Of a DNA stretch of 64,000 bases, positions 1-9,585 are shown in pieces. The stretch comes from Novosphingobium meiothermophilum (lineage in GTDB: Bacteria > Pseudomonadota > Alphaproteobacteria > Sphingomonadales > Sphingomonadaceae). Made by a program: the position numbers and the translations under genes. The notes below the pieces were generated by a model. The model did no database searches and had not been told where the DNA came from. It saw only the letters and a program-made list of their open reading frames with translations. The DNA lies in assembly GCF_003171715.1 (NCBI RefSeq), contig NZ_QGHL01000004.1, forward strand, positions 186,001 to 250,000. The letters are read 5' to 3'. Position 1 is the first letter of the stretch, and each line of letters begins with the position of its first letter.

Positions 1-2231
1 CCAGCCTCGATGACGTGAAACAGTGGTTCCGCGACAATTATGGCCCCAACAATGCCATTCTCGTGCTGGCGGGCGATGTCGATGTGGCAACGGCAAAGGC
101 CAAGGTTGCCAAGTGGTTCGGCGACATCAAGCCCGGTCCGGCGGTGAAGCCGGTCGATGCGCCCGTCCCCACGCTTCCCGCCCCGCTCGCCAAGACGATC
201 AAGGATCAGGTGGCCACCACCCGCATCTATCGCATGTGGGCCATCCCCGGCCTCGACAATCCTGATTACCTGCCGCTGGAACTGGGCGCATCGGTGCTGG
301 GCGGGCTTGCCTCGTCGCGGCTTGATGATGCGCTGGTGCGCCAGCAGAAGCTCGCCGTATCAGTATCGGCCGAAGCGGAAATCTTCGCGCAGGCCGGGCA
401 GCTCGTCATCAAGGCCGATGTCACGCCGGGGCAGGATCCGGCCAAGGTTGCCGCCGCTCTCGATGCCGAAATCGCCCGCTTCATCAAGGAAGGCCCCACT
501 GCCGACGAACTGCTGCGTGCGGCCACCAGCGCCACGGCTGGCGAGATCCGTGGCCTTGAACGCACCGGCGGCTTCACCGGCAAGGCACCGACGCTGGCCG
601 AAGGTCTCCTCTACAATGGCGATCCCGCGCATTATCGCAAGGCGCTGGAACGCACGGCCAGGATGAAGCCTGCCGATGTCCGCGCGGCACTGGCAAAGTG
701 GCTGACGCGACCGGTCTTCGCGCTCACCGTAGAGCCGGGCCAGCGCACCGAAGGAGGCGAGGCGCGCGGCGGTTTCTACACGACCGACGCCATGGGCCGC
801 CAACCCGCCTTCTATGCCGATCCGAACTTGCCGATGAAGGGCGCGCCGGTTGCCTCGACCGGACCGGCCGACCGGTCGAAGCTGCCCGAAGTGGGCGAAC
901 TTGCCCCACTTGATTTCCCCACGATCCAGCGTGCCACGCTGAAGAACGGCATTCCTGTCTATTTCGCGCAGCGCCGCGAAGTGCCCACGGTTTCGGTGCG
1001 GATCAGCTTCGATGCAGGCTATGCCGCCGATCCCAAATCGGCGCTGGGCACGCAGTCGCTGCTGCTCAGCCTGATGGATGAAGGCACTGAAAAGCTCAGC
1101 AGCTCGGCGCTTGCGCGTGAACGCGAAAGGCTGGGGGCGCAGATCTCGCTCTCGGCCAATGCCGATCTCACCTCGTTCCAGCTCAACGCACTCTCCCCCA
1201 ATCTCGCCCCGTCGCTGGGCCTGCTGGCCGATGTGGTGCGCCGGCCCGCGCTCGATCCGGCAGAGCTTGAGCGCGTGCGCGTGCAGAAGCTCACCGCGAT
1301 CTCGGCCGAAATGAAGAACCCGCAGGCGCTGGCCGCACGGGTGCTGGTGCCGACCCTCTATGGCGACTATCCCTACGCCCTGCCGCCCAGCGGCCTTGGC
1401 AATCCCGATGCCGTGGCCAAGCTGACCCGCGATGATCTCAAGGCATTCCACGCGCGCTGGTTCCGGCCCGACACCGCAAAGATCTTCGTGGTCGGCGATA
1501 CCACGCTCGATGCCGTGGTAAATATGCTCGACCAGAGCTTTGGCAACTGGCCAGCCAACCGCATGGCGCGCCCGGTCAAGGATTTCAGCGTTCCGATCCC
1601 GGCGCAGAAGAGCCGCGTCATTCTGGTGGACCGTCCCGGCTCGCCGCAATCCTTCATCATGGCGGGCAAGGTGATTGCCGCCAAGGGCACGGATGACAAC
1701 ACGGCGCTCAACACCGCCAACGACATTCTGGGCGGCAACTTCCTTGGCCGCATCAACATGAACCTGCGCGAGGCCAAGGGTTGGACCTATGGCGCCTACA
1801 ACGGTGTGACCGAGCCGCAAGAGCGCGCCCGCTTTCAGGTCATCGCCCCCGTCCAGACTGACCGCACCGGCGATGCTCTGGTCGAGATCAAGCGGGAGAT
1901 CGACACGTTCAGCACCACCAAGGGCGTGACCGAGGAGGAACTGGACTGGTCCACCAAGGGCAGCGCCCGCGAACTGCCGGGCATGTTCGAAACCAGCGCC
2001 GCCGTGCTCGACGGCATGGCCAAGATCGTGAATTATCGTCGGCCCGACGATTACTACGAAACGCTTGCCACCCGCTATGAAGCCATGACCCCGGCCGATG
2101 CCGACAAGGCGTTTCGCGCGCAGGTTTCCACCGATGGCATGGTCTGGGTCGTCGTTGGTGATGCCGAAAAGGTGCGGCCGCAGCTTGAGAAGTTTGGCCT
2201 TCCGGTCGAAGAAATGAAGGCCCCGCAATAA
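1..2231 (+). CDS. M16 family zinc peptidase, 5'-truncated by the window edge
   Basis: The frame is open through the left edge, so the true start and the HxxEH zinc site of the first M16 domain lie outside the window. About 742 residues are visible: the end of the first domain, its M16_C partner, and a second pair. The second half has the LRE..GWTYGAY motif (bases 1764-1799), the substrate-binding Arg/Tyr signature of the inactive M16 half. Pitrilysin-like tandem proteins of about 950 residues degrade peptides in the periplasm. The visible part cannot show whether a signal peptide exists. Stop TAA at 2229-2231. Confidence 0.9.
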   Translation, partial: SLDDVKQWFRDNYGPNNAILVLAGDVDVATAKAKVAKWFGDIKPGPAVKPVDAPVPTLPAPLAKTIKDQVATTRIYRMWAIPGLDNPDYLPLELGASVLGGLASSRLDDALVRQQKLAVSVSAEAEIFAQAGQLVIKADVTPGQDPAKVAAALDAEIARFIKEGPTADELLRAATSATAGEIRGLERTGGFTGKAPTLAEGLLYNGDPAHYRKALERTARMKPADVRAALAKWLTRPVFALTVEPGQRTEGGEARGGFYTTDAMGRQPAFYADPNLPMKGAPVASTGPADRSKLPEVGELAPLDFPTIQRATLKNGIPVYFAQRREVPTVSVRISFDAGYAADPKSALGTQSLLLSLMDEGTEKLSSSALARERERLGAQISLSANADLTSFQLNALSPNLAPSLGLLADVVRRPALDPAELERVRVQKLTAISAEMKNPQALAARVLVPTLYGDYPYALPPSGLGNPDAVAKLTRDDLKAFHARWFRPDTAKIFVVGDTTLDAVVNMLDQSFGNWPANRMARPVKDFSVPIPAQKSRVILVDRPGSPQSFIMAGKVIAAKGTDDNTALNTANDILGGNFLGRINMNLREAKGWTYGAYNGVTEPQERARFQVIAPVQTDRTGDALVEIKREIDTFSTTKGVTEEELDWSTKGSARELPGMFETSAAVLDGMAKIVNYRRPDDYYETLATRYEAMTPADADKAFRAQVSTDGMVWVVVGDAEKVRPQLEKFGLPVEEMKAPQ

Positions 2232-2240
2232 CCCGGTCTC

Positions 2241-2312
2241 CTGCCGGTCTGAATGGCGCGTGGGGCTGGCCGCCCCAGAGACAGATGGCTTCTCACGCGC
2301 CATTCCCGGCAG
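2241..2312. repeat. Long nested inverted repeat after the M16 gene
   Basis: A 7-base outer arm (CTGCCGG, 2241-2247, with CCGGCAG, 2306-2312) encloses a perfect 12-base arm (GAATGGCGCGTG, 2251-2262, with its complement at 2294-2305). Inside lies a small hairpin TGGGGC/GCCCCA at 2261-2277. There is no T-run, so it is not a standard intrinsic terminator. It may act as a 3' end stabiliser for the peptidase transcript or be a palindromic intergenic element. Confidence 0.6.
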
Positions 2313-2400
2313 CCCCGGCAAAGGTTCGTTACCGCCACCGTCTTGCTATTGACACTTTTGTAGATAGACTGGCGCTGGCAAACCGATTGGGAGAGCAGAC

Positions 2401-2697
2401 ATGTCCGTTGCCGGCACCTACAATTGTGTAACCCGCACCCCCATGGGCGATCAGACCAGCACCTTCACCGTCAATGTCGATGGCGACAGCTTCACCGGCT
2501 CCAACAGCGGCCAGATGGGCACAATGGAAGTGGAGAACGGCAAGGTCGATGGCAACACCCTCACCTGGCAGATGAAGATGACCGTGCCCATGCCCATGAC
2601 TCTTGATTGCACCGCCACGGTCGACGGCGACAAGCTGGAAGGCAAGGTAACAGCGGGCATGTTCGGCACCTTCCCCATGGAAGGCACGCGCGCCTGA
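2401..2697 (+). CDS. Small hypothetical protein (98 aa), beta-rich
   Basis: ATG at 2401 has a good ribosome site (GGGAGAG, 2390-2396). The protein has no signal peptide or membrane segment. It alternates short Gly/Asp turns with Thr/Val-rich strands (for example TFTVNVDGDSF and MEVENGKVDG), a pattern suggesting a small lipocalin-like or beta-sandwich domain. I do not recognise a family with certainty. It stands alone between a peptidase gene and a bidirectional terminator, so its context gives no function. A TTGACA at 2349-2354 could be a -35 box but no clear -10 follows. Confidence 0.7.
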   Translation: MSVAGTYNCVTRTPMGDQTSTFTVNVDGDSFTGSNSGQMGTMEVENGKVDGNTLTWQMKMTVPMPMTLDCTATVDGDKLEGKVTAGMFGTFPMEGTRA

Positions 2698-2723
2698 AAG
2701 GCGCAAGCCGCGCTGAAACCAAA

Positions 2724-2760
2724 AAGGGGGGATGACCGCAAGGTCTCCCCCCTTCTCTTT
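2724..2760. terminator. Bidirectional intrinsic terminator
   Basis: The stem AAGGGGGGA (2724-2732) pairs with TCCCCCCTT (2746-2754). It is followed on the plus strand by TCTCTTT and preceded by a run of five A, which reads as a T-tract on the minus strand. It sits between the convergent 98-aa gene and gatB and can serve both. Confidence 0.8.
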
Positions 2761-2779
2761 GCCGGGAAACGGGCGGAAA

Positions 2780-4273
2780 TCAGCCCAGCTTCTTCTTCAG
2801 CAGTTCGTTGACAAGCTGCGGGTTGGCCTTGCCCTGCATGGCCTTCATCGTCTGGCCGACAAAGAAGCCGAACAGGGCTTCCTTGCCTGCCTTGAACTGC
2901 TCGACCTTGTCGGCATTGGCGGCAAGGATGCCGTCGATGGCGGCTTCGATCGCGCCCGTGTCCGAGGTCTGCTTCAGGCCCTCGCGCTCGACAATGGCGG
3001 CCGCGCCATCACCGCTTTCCAGCATCTTCTCCAGCACCTGCTTGGCGATGGAGCCGGAAATCGTGCCATCGGCCACCAGCGCCAGCAGTTCTGCACCCGC
3101 CGCCGGGCTGACCGGCGAGGTTTCAAGACTCCTTCCCAGCTTGTTGAGCGCGCCGAACAGCTCCGAGATCAGCCAGTTCGATGCCTGCTTGGCCACTTCG
3201 GCCTCGCTCTTCTTCGCCCTTGCCGCGGTTTCGGCCAATAGCGCCTCGAACCAGCGGGCGGTTTCCACATCCGCGGTCAGCACGCCTGCATTGTAGGCCG
3301 AAAGACCCAGCGCCGTTTCATAACGGTGCCGCTTGGCATCGGGCAGTTCGGGCAGGGACGCGCGGCATTCCTCAAGGAAGGCATCGTCCAGTTCCAGCGG
3401 CAGCAGATCAGGATCGGGGAAGTAGCGGTAATCGTGCGCGTCTTCCTTGCTGCGCATCGAGCGCGTCTCGTTCCGGTCAGGGTCGTAGAGGCGCGTTTCC
3501 TGCACCACGGTGCCGCCATCCTCGATCACCGCGACCTGGCGCTTCGCTTCCTGCTCGACCACGGCCATGACGAAGCGCACCGAGTTGACGTTCTTTGTCT
3601 CCGTGCGCGTTCCGAACGGATCACCCGGACGGCGCACCGAAACGTTCACGTCGGCGCGCATCGATCCCTGATCCATGTTGCCATCGCAACTGCCGACATA
3701 GCGCAGGATCGTCCGCAGCTTGGCAAGATAGGCCCCGGCTTCGGCCGGAGAGCGCATGTCCGGACGGCTGACGATTTCCATCAGCGCCACGCCCGACCGG
3801 TTGAGATCGACATAGGACATCGTCGGGTGCTGATCGTGCATCAGCTTGCCCGCGTCCTGTTCCACATGGATGCGCTCGATCCCGATGGTCTTCGTGCTTT
3901 CGGGGTTCTTGTCATCAAGCTGTATCTCGATGGAACCTTCGCCCACCAGCGGATGATAGAGCTGGCTGATCTGGTATCCCTGCGGCAGATCGGCGTAGAA
4001 GTAGTTCTTGCGGTCGAACCGGCTCCACTTGTTGATCTTCGCGTTGATGGCCAGCCCGGTGCGCACCGCCTGCCGGATGCATTCGCGGTTGGGCACCGGA
4101 AGCATTCCCGGCATCGCCGCATCGACAAGGCTGACCTGCGTGTTCGGCTCTGCGCCAAATGCCGTCGCCGCGCCGGAAAAGAGCTTGGCGTTGGTGGTTA
4201 TCTGCGCGTGAACTTCAAGGCCGATCACGACCTCCCATTCACCGGTTGCGCCCTGAATACGATATTCGCTCAT
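2780..4273 (-). CDS. gatB: Aspartyl/glutamyl-tRNA amidotransferase subunit B
   Basis: A 497-residue protein, normal for GatB. It activates misacylated Glu-tRNA(Gln) and/or Asp-tRNA(Asn) by phosphorylation and, with GatA and GatC, converts it to the amide form in the cytoplasm. Family signatures seen: [10 protein letters not shown] near residue 20, [13 protein letters not shown], and [15 protein letters not shown], with the helical YqeY-like tail at the C-terminus. The start MSEYRIQ at 4273 was chosen because the upstream extension of the frame runs antiparallel through gatA. It follows gatA by one base, the last gene of gatC-gatA-gatB. Confidence 0.97.
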   Translation of the reverse strand: MSEYRIQGATGEWEVVIGLEVHAQITTNAKLFSGAATAFGAEPNTQVSLVDAAMPGMLPVPNRECIRQAVRTGLAINAKINKWSRFDRKNYFYADLPQGYQISQLYHPLVGEGSIEIQLDDKNPESTKTIGIERIHVEQDAGKLMHDQHPTMSYVDLNRSGVALMEIVSRPDMRSPAEAGAYLAKLRTILRYVGSCDGNMDQGSMRADVNVSVRRPGDPFGTRTETKNVNSVRFVMAVVEQEAKRQVAVIEDGGTVVQETRLYDPDRNETRSMRSKEDAHDYRYFPDPDLLPLELDDAFLEECRASLPELPDAKRHRYETALGLSAYNAGVLTADVETARWFEALLAETAARAKKSEAEVAKQASNWLISELFGALNKLGRSLETSPVSPAAGAELLALVADGTISGSIAKQVLEKMLESGDGAAAIVEREGLKQTSDTGAIEAAIDGILAANADKVEQFKAGKEALFGFFVGQTMKAMQGKANPQLVNELLKKKLG

Positions 4274-4274
4274 C

Positions 4275-5759
4275 TTACCACCACTTTGCCGGACGGGCCG
4301 AGAACTGCGCGCGCTGTTCGATCGCAAGGCTGGCATTGAGGACGCCCTGTTCGTCAAATGCCTTGCCGATGACCTGAAGGCCAAGCGGCAACCCGTTGCG
4401 GTCAAGCCCGGCTGGCACGGACATGGCCGGCAGCCCCGCAAGGCTGGCCGGAACCGAGAACACGTCGTTCAGATACATTTCCAGCGGATCGGCGCTCTTT
4501 TCACCCAGCGCGAAGGCCGAAGAGGGCGCCGTCGGCACGAGGATCACGTCCACTTCGCGAAAGGCATTGGTGAAATCATGGCTGATGAGAGTGCGCACCT
4601 TCTGGGCCTGCGTGTAGTAGGCATCATAGAAGCCCGCCGAAAGCACGTAAGTGCCGATCATGATCCGGCGCTTCACTTCCGGTCCGAAGCCAGCGGCGCG
4701 CGTTGCGGCATACATGTCCTGCAAGCCGGCGCCTTCGGGCAGCTCGCGCAGGCCATAGCGCACACCGTCATAGCGGGCGAGGTTCGAGGACGCCTCGGCC
4801 GGTGCGATGATGTAGTAGGTGGGCAGCGCGTATCTCGTGTGCGGCAGGCTGATCTCGACGATCTCGGCGCCCGCGTCCTTCATCCACGCAATTCCATCGT
4901 CCCAGCTTTTCGCGACATCCGCGTCCATCCCGTCAAGGCGGTATTCGCGCGGGATGCCCACCTTCTTGCCGCGCATGTCGGCGTTAAGGTTCGCGGTCCA
5001 TTCGGGCACGGGCAGATCAAGGCTGGTCGAGTCCTTGGGGTCGAACCCGGCCATGGCTTCAAGCATGATCGCGCAGTCGGTCACGTCATGCGCCATGGCG
5101 CCCGCCTGATCGAGCGAGGAGGCAAACGCCACCACGCCCCAGCGCGAACACCGCCCGTAAGTGGGCTTGATGCCCGAAATGCCGGTGAAAGCGGCGGGCT
5201 GGCGGATCGAGCCGCCAGTATCGGTGCCCGTGGCGGCGGGCGCAATGCGCGCCGCCACCGCAGCCGACGAGCCGCCTGACGAGCCGCCGGGCGCCAGCGG
5301 CGTCGCATCGCCGGGACGCCGCCACGGCGAAATGACATTGCCGAAGGCGCTGGTCTCGTTCGAGGAGCCCATCGCGAATTGATCGAGGTTGAGCTTGCCC
5401 AGCATCCCCGCGCCCGCTTCCCACAGCTTGCGCGAAACGGTCGATTCATAGGGCGGCACGAAGCCTTCCAGAATATGGGATGCGGCCGTAGTCTGCACGC
5501 CTTTGGTGGCGAACAGATCCTTCATGCCGATGGGCACGCCTGCCATCTTGCCCAGCGGCTTGCCCGCCGCGCGATCGGCATCGACCTTCGCGGCCGCCTC
5601 CAGCGCCTTGTCCGGCGTCGTCACGATGAAGGCGTTGAGCGCGGGCTGAGCCGCCTCGACCGCCGCGTTGAACGCCGTGGCCACTTCGGTGGCCGTGAAA
5701 TCACCCTTGGCAATGCCATCACGAAGGGCGGCAATGCCCAGATCAGTCAGTTCGGTCAT
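4275..5759 (-). CDS. gatA: Aspartyl/glutamyl-tRNA amidotransferase subunit A
   Basis: A 494-residue amidase-signature protein that hydrolyses glutamine and supplies ammonia to GatB. The Ser-cisSer-Lys triad is visible: Lys in [10 protein letters not shown], the Gly/Ser-rich stretch [12 protein letters not shown], and the nucleophile region [11 protein letters not shown]. Its start overlaps the gatC stop by one base, so translation is probably coupled. Generic amidases share the signature, but the position between gatC and gatB settles the identity. Confidence 0.97.
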   Translation of the reverse strand: MTELTDLGIAALRDGIAKGDFTATEVATAFNAAVEAAQPALNAFIVTTPDKALEAAAKVDADRAAGKPLGKMAGVPIGMKDLFATKGVQTTAASHILEGFVPPYESTVSRKLWEAGAGMLGKLNLDQFAMGSSNETSAFGNVISPWRRPGDATPLAPGGSSGGSSAAVAARIAPAATGTDTGGSIRQPAAFTGISGIKPTYGRCSRWGVVAFASSLDQAGAMAHDVTDCAIMLEAMAGFDPKDSTSLDLPVPEWTANLNADMRGKKVGIPREYRLDGMDADVAKSWDDGIAWMKDAGAEIVEISLPHTRYALPTYYIIAPAEASSNLARYDGVRYGLRELPEGAGLQDMYAATRAAGFGPEVKRRIMIGTYVLSAGFYDAYYTQAQKVRTLISHDFTNAFREVDVILVPTAPSSAFALGEKSADPLEMYLNDVFSVPASLAGLPAMSVPAGLDRNGLPLGLQVIGKAFDEQGVLNASLAIEQRAQFSARPAKWW

Positions 5760-6061
5760 TATTCGATCACCTTGGGCACGCCGAAGAAGCCATGTTCGGC
5801 AGCAGGCGCATTGGCCAGCACCGCATCGCGCATGTCGCCGCCGGTCTGCGGATCGGCGTTCACCACATCCTCGCGCAGGCGCTGCCGGTTGGGGATGACG
5901 GCGGTCATCGGCTCGATCCCGGTCACGTCGACCTCGCCAAGCTGTTCGACCCAGGCAAGGATGCCGTTGAGTTCGGGGACCATCGCGTCAATCTCGGCCT
6001 CGGTCATCTTGATGCGGGCCAGCGACGCGATCTTCGCCACGGTGGCGGTATCTACGGACAT
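5759..6061 (-). CDS. gatC: Aspartyl/glutamyl-tRNA amidotransferase subunit C
   Basis: A 100-residue protein, the small belt subunit that wraps around GatA and GatB and stabilises the complex. It begins with the typical [17 protein letters not shown] helix and has the conserved [15 protein letters not shown] segment and the DxV..G..R region near residue 70. It is first in the gatCAB operon. The terminator at 6083-6119 separates it from the upstream FKBP gene, so its own promoter should lie in the short gap around 6062-6085. Confidence 0.96.
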   Translation of the reverse strand: MSVDTATVAKIASLARIKMTEAEIDAMVPELNGILAWVEQLGEVDVTGIEPMTAVIPNRQRLREDVVNADPQTGGDMRDAVLANAPAAEHGFFGVPKVIE

Positions 6062-6082
6062 TGTCGGATACTCTAGCGAGAG

Positions 6083-6119
6083 AAAAAGGAACGCCGCGCG
6101 CTACCAGAGCGCACGGCGT
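6083..6119 (-). terminator. Intrinsic terminator after the FKBP gene
   Basis: The arms ACGCCGCGCGCT (6091-6102) and AGCGCACGGCGT (6108-6119) pair with one mismatch. Read on the minus strand the hairpin is followed by TCCTTTTTCTC, a good U-tract. It separates the isomerase gene from gatCAB. Confidence 0.75.
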
Positions 6120-6161
6120 GCTTCAAGCCGAGGCCGCCCCGCAAAGGGCGCCCGGCTGCGA

Positions 6162-6719
6162 TCAGGGTTGCGGAGCGCCCGGAGCGGCAGTGCCCGGAAC
6201 ATTGGCACCGGGGGCGCCGCCCTGCATCCGCTGCATCTGCTCCATCATCATGCGCTGCTGCTCAAGCTCAGCGGCGTTCTTGTAGTCGATCAGTTCAACT
6301 TCGAACACGAGATCGGAATTGGCCGGGATCACCACTTCGCCGGTCTGCGGGTTGCGCTTGTCCTCGGCGCCATAGGCCTTGTCCGAAGGGATTTCGAGGA
6401 CATACTTGCCGCCCTTCTGCATCTTGGAAAGGCCCTCGGCAAATCCGGGGATCACGGTCTGCAACGGCAGGACCGCGCGTTCACCCCGGTCGAACTCCTT
6501 GCCGTTGGCGAGGCGACCGACATAGTTAATCAGCGCCACGTCCGCGCGAGTGGGCGATCCGCCTTCACCGGCCTTGACGGTCTGGATCGTGATACCCTTG
6601 TAGCGGGTGCCATAGGCAACGCCCGAACCGATCAGCACGGCGAGGATCACTCCCAGCCAGATCTTGGTCAACGAGCCCTTGGCAACGGGCTGGAGCGGAA
6701 CGCGGGTGATTTCCGACAT
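6162..6719 (-). CDS. Membrane-anchored FKBP-type peptidyl-prolyl isomerase
   Basis: A 185-residue protein. After a short cytoplasmic start it has one membrane segment (about residues 16-37, LGVILAVLIGSGVAYG), which anchors an FKBP domain (about 50-160) probably facing the periplasm. Typical FKBP elements are INYVGRLANGKEFDRG, VIPGFAEGL, AYGAE and SDLVFEVELI. The tail is Met/Gln-rich followed by a Gly/Ala/Pro stretch. ATG at 6719 (MSEITRV) was preferred to a longer in-frame extension that runs back into the rpsU terminator. It lies between two terminators, so it is monocistronic. Confidence 0.9.
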   Translation of the reverse strand: MSEITRVPLQPVAKGSLTKIWLGVILAVLIGSGVAYGTRYKGITIQTVKAGEGGSPTRADVALINYVGRLANGKEFDRGERAVLPLQTVIPGFAEGLSKMQKGGKYVLEIPSDKAYGAEDKRNPQTGEVVIPANSDLVFEVELIDYKNAAELEQQRMMMEQMQRMQGGAPGANVPGTAAPGAPQP

Positions 6720-6794
6720 GCTTTCCCCCTGCGGCCGCGACTCGCACATTTCCTGAGCCGCGCCGGATGATTCGAATGGCCTGTCCCGGTGCCA

Positions 6795-6823
6795 CGAAAA
6801 AGGGCGCCGGATTCCGGCGCCCT
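6795..6823 (-). terminator. Intrinsic terminator after rpsU
   Basis: A perfect 10-base arm GGGCGCCGGA (6802-6811) pairs with TCCGGCGCCC (6813-6822). On the minus strand the hairpin is followed by TTTTT (complement of 6797-6801). It ends rpsU. Confidence 0.85.
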
Positions 6824-6896
6824 CTTGGCCCAAGCGGGCTGAAACGGCAAGTGGGAGAAAAGGGGCATCGCAACCGGCGCAGCCCCCGCCTCTCGC

Positions 6897-7103
6897 TTAC
6901 TTGACGCCGTCGCGCTCCTGACGCTTGCGCTCCATCTTGCGGGCGCGACGGACAGCAGCGGCCTTTTCGCGGGCGCGCTTTTCCGACGGCTTTTCAAAGT
7001 GGCGGCGCAGCTTCATCTCACGATACACGCCTTCACGCTGCAGCTTCTTCTTGAGAGCCCGCAAAGCCTGATCGACGTTGTTATCGCGCACGAGAATCTG
7101 CAT
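6897..7103 (-). CDS. rpsU: Small ribosomal subunit protein S21
   Basis: A 68-residue, strongly basic protein matching S21 in length and sequence: [20 protein letters not shown] start, [20 protein letters not shown] core and a Lys/Arg tail. S21 sits on the 30S platform near the anti-Shine-Dalgarno sequence. In alphaproteobacteria it is usually a stand-alone gene, as here, with a terminator directly after it. It is divergent from fluC, with a 188-base gap (7104-7291) that must hold both promoters. Confidence 0.97.
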   Translation of the reverse strand: MQILVRDNNVDQALRALKKKLQREGVYREMKLRRHFEKPSEKRAREKAAAVRRARKMERKRQERDGVK

Positions 7104-7291
7104 AAACCGCTACACCTCAATCTTGCTGGCGAGAGCCCGCCGAACTTGCGGGGTTCACCCTGATTTCTGAAAACGAAAATAGTGCCGAATCCGTGCAGGA
7201 CCGGCCCGAACGGGTGCGCCACTAACCAAATCCGCCACCAAAGGCAAGCAAACTCGTGCATTTTGCCGCCTCAGGGTCTAAGGGCCTGCGC

Positions 7292-7690
7292 ATGAGTTCT
7301 CCCAACACCTTTGCCGCCACCGCCATCGTCGCCCTGGGCGGCGGTGTCGGCGCGATGCTGCGCTTTCACGCAGGACGCGCCGTCAACGCCTTGACCGGTC
7401 CCAACACCGTGTTTCCGTGGGGCACATTCGCGATCAACGTGGTAGGCAGTCTGGCCATGGGCCTGCTGGCCGGATGGCTCGCCCGCGAAGGCGGCAGCGA
7501 GTCCCTGCGCCTCCTGCTTGGCGTGGGCGTGCTTGGCGGTTTCACGACCTTTTCCGCCTTCAGTCTCGAAACCGCGCTGCTGGTGGAGCGGGGGCTTCAT
7601 GGCCTTGCCGCCGTCTATGCGCTCGGTTCGGTCGTTGCAGGTGTGGCCGGCCTGTTCATCGGCCTTTCGCTGATGCGAGGTGCGGCATGA
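7292..7690 (+). CDS. crcB: Fluoride channel FluC (CrcB)
   Basis: A 132-residue protein with four membrane segments. Family motifs: GGGVGAMLR near the start, WGTFAINVVGS in TM2 (the conserved Asn), and GGFTTFSAFSLE in TM3 (the Phe-box and TTFS sodium site). FluC works as an antiparallel dimer that exports fluoride. ATG at 7292 was chosen over one 36 bases upstream because homologues start just before this first helix. No fluoride riboswitch could be recognised in the 188 bases before it. Its stop overlaps the next start (ATGA), opening a six-gene plus-strand run. Confidence 0.92.
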   Translation: MSSPNTFAATAIVALGGGVGAMLRFHAGRAVNALTGPNTVFPWGTFAINVVGSLAMGLLAGWLAREGGSESLRLLLGVGVLGGFTTFSAFSLETALLVERGLHGLAAVYALGSVVAGVAGLFIGLSLMRGAA

Positions 7691-8973
7691 GCCGGGGCAA
7701 GCTGCCAGACGACAGCGTCCGCCAGTTCACCATCGGGCGCGACGATGCGGGCGCGCGGCTCGACCGGTGGTTCAAGCGGCACCTGCCGCAAGTGGGTTTT
7801 GCCACGGTTTCACGCTGGGCGCGCACCGGCCAGATCCGCCTCGACGGCAAACGCGCGGATGTCGATACGCGGCTCGAAGCCGGGCAGGTGCTGCGCGTTC
7901 CGCCCGGCAATGCCACTCCGGTGGGCGCGCCAGCCAAAGGGCAGCGCGTGCGCAAGCCCCTGACCGAAGAACAGATCCGGCTGGCCGAATCAATGGTGCT
8001 GGAAAAGGACCGCGCCGCAATCGTGCTCAACAAGCCGCCGGGCCTTGCCACACAGGGCGGCAGCGGCACCCATGAACATGTCGATGGCCTGCTTGATGCC
8101 TTTGCCGCCGATGGCGAACCGCGCCCGCGCCTCGTGCACCGGCTCGACAAGGATACGTCGGGCGTCCTGCTGGTGGCGCGCACGCCGGGCAGCGCGGCAT
8201 TCTTTTCGCGGCACTTTTCGGGCCGTTCCGCACGCAAGATCTACTGGGCGCTGATCGTCGGCGTGCCAGAGATCAAGGACGGGCTGATCGAACTGCCCAT
8301 TGCCAAGCAGCCCGGCACCGGCGGCGAGAAGATGATGGTCGACGAAAGCGGCCAGGGCCAGTCCGCCCGCACCCGCTACCGGATCATCAGCCGCGCGGGC
8401 AATGCGGCATCGTGGGTCGAACTCCAGCCGCTGACCGGGCGGACCCATCAGCTTCGCGTCCACATGGCGGCAATCGGCCATCCGATCGTGGGCGACGGCA
8501 AATACGGCGGGCAGGCCGCTTTTCTGACCGGCTCGATCAGCCGCAAGATGCACCTCCATGCCCGCCGCCTGCGCATCGAGCATCCCGAAGGCGACCTGAT
8601 CGACGTGACCGCGCCCTTGCCCGCGCACTTTGCCGCCAGCATGGCCAGCCTCGGCTTCCACGAGGAAGAAGGCGACCTTCCGCTCGAAGCGCCCAAGCTG
8701 CTTGACGACAAGACCGTGCAGAAGCGCGCGGCCAAGGCGCACGCAAAGGACTATCGCAAGGAGCGCCGGGGCGAACGGCGCAAGCGCTCCGAGGGGAGCA
8801 CGTCGCGCAAGCCCACCGGCAAGCGCGCGGCTTCGGCCAAGCCCGGCGCCAAACCGGTCGCAAAGACGGAGGGCCGCAAGCCCGCGGCAAAGGCACCTTC
8901 CAAGTCACCGCGCAAGGCCGTCGGCAAGGCTCCGGCGCGCCCGGCAGGCCCGCCCGGAGGCAAGGCGCGCTGA
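7687..8973 (+). CDS. RluC/RluD-type 23S rRNA pseudouridine synthase with a basic tail
   Basis: A 428-residue protein. An N-terminal S4 RNA-binding domain (about residues 18-75) precedes the catalytic domain, with the RLVHRLDKDTSGVLLVAR motif holding the catalytic Asp and the GRTHQLRVH motif near residue 255. It isomerises specific uridines of large-subunit rRNA. The last 80 residues or so are an extra tail very rich in Lys, Ala, Pro and Arg, resembling histone H1-like repeats and absent from E. coli RluC. It overlaps crcB by four bases and the next gene by one, so translation is coupled on both sides. Confidence 0.93.
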   Translation: MSRGKLPDDSVRQFTIGRDDAGARLDRWFKRHLPQVGFATVSRWARTGQIRLDGKRADVDTRLEAGQVLRVPPGNATPVGAPAKGQRVRKPLTEEQIRLAESMVLEKDRAAIVLNKPPGLATQGGSGTHEHVDGLLDAFAADGEPRPRLVHRLDKDTSGVLLVARTPGSAAFFSRHFSGRSARKIYWALIVGVPEIKDGLIELPIAKQPGTGGEKMMVDESGQGQSARTRYRIISRAGNAASWVELQPLTGRTHQLRVHMAAIGHPIVGDGKYGGQAAFLTGSISRKMHLHARRLRIEHPEGDLIDVTAPLPAHFAASMASLGFHEEEGDLPLEAPKLLDDKTVQKRAAKAHAKDYRKERRGERRKRSEGSTSRKPTGKRAASAKPGAKPVAKTEGRKPAAKAPSKSPRKAVGKAPARPAGPPGGKAR

Positions 8974-9575
8974 TGCACCCCAATCCCTCCTTCCGGCTTG
9001 ACGAGCGCGACCTGTTCGAGGCGCTGATCGCCGAGATCGGTTTCGGGATGATCTTTGCCGCAACGCCCGATGGGCCGCGCGTGGCGCATGTGCCACTTCA
9101 TTCCACCGGCGACGGCGCGGTGCAGTTTCACCTGTCGCGCGGCAATGCGCTGGCGAGGCATCTTGACGGGACGACCGCGCTGGCCGTCGTCAACGGCCCT
9201 GATGGCTATGTCTCGCCACGCTGGTATGCCGATCCCGCGCAAGTGCCGACCTGGAACTATGTTGCCCTCGAAATGGAAGGCCGGGTGCGGCGGATGGATC
9301 AGGACGGGCTGCACGGTCTGCTTGAGGCGGTTTCCACCGCCCATGAAGCGCGCCTTGCCGATGGCCAGCCATGGACGATGGACAAGATGCCTGCCGACAC
9401 CCTGCGCCGGATGATGACCGGGATCATCGGCTTCGAACTTGAAGTTCTGGCATGGCGGCCCACCTTCAAGCTGTCGCAGAACAAGTCTGCACAGGATCGC
9501 GCGCGCATCGCCGCAGGGCTGGAAGCCGAAGGCTCGCCAGCCATTGCCGAACTGATGCGCCGGCTGGTGCCATGA
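8973..9575 (+). CDS. FMN-binding negative transcriptional regulator-like protein (PaiB family)
   Basis: A 200-residue protein of the PaiB family, a split-barrel FMN-binding fold. Recognisable parts are the MHPNPSFR start, the AHVPLH strand, the LARHL region, YVSPRWYADPAQVPTWNY and the C-terminal KLSQNKSAQDRA segment. PaiB was named as a repressor of protease and sporulation genes in Bacillus, but many homologues are probably flavin-binding enzymes; the role here is unknown. TGATG overlap with the preceding rRNA enzyme gene suggests one transcript. Confidence 0.88.
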   Translation: MHPNPSFRLDERDLFEALIAEIGFGMIFAATPDGPRVAHVPLHSTGDGAVQFHLSRGNALARHLDGTTALAVVNGPDGYVSPRWYADPAQVPTWNYVALEMEGRVRRMDQDGLHGLLEAVSTAHEARLADGQPWTMDKMPADTLRRMMTGIIGFELEVLAWRPTFKLSQNKSAQDRARIAAGLEAEGSPAIAELMRRLVP

Positions 9576-9585
9576 GGATCACGCC

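Noticed and set aside
360..2321. Minus-strand open frame of 653 codons opposite the M16 gene
   Set aside because: It mirrors a real GC-rich gene in the complementary frame, is rich in Arg/His/Gly and has no family motifs or ribosome site.
7104..7291. Fluoride riboswitch before crcB
   Set aside because: The conserved fluoride-aptamer sequence and pseudoknot could not be recognised in the gap.
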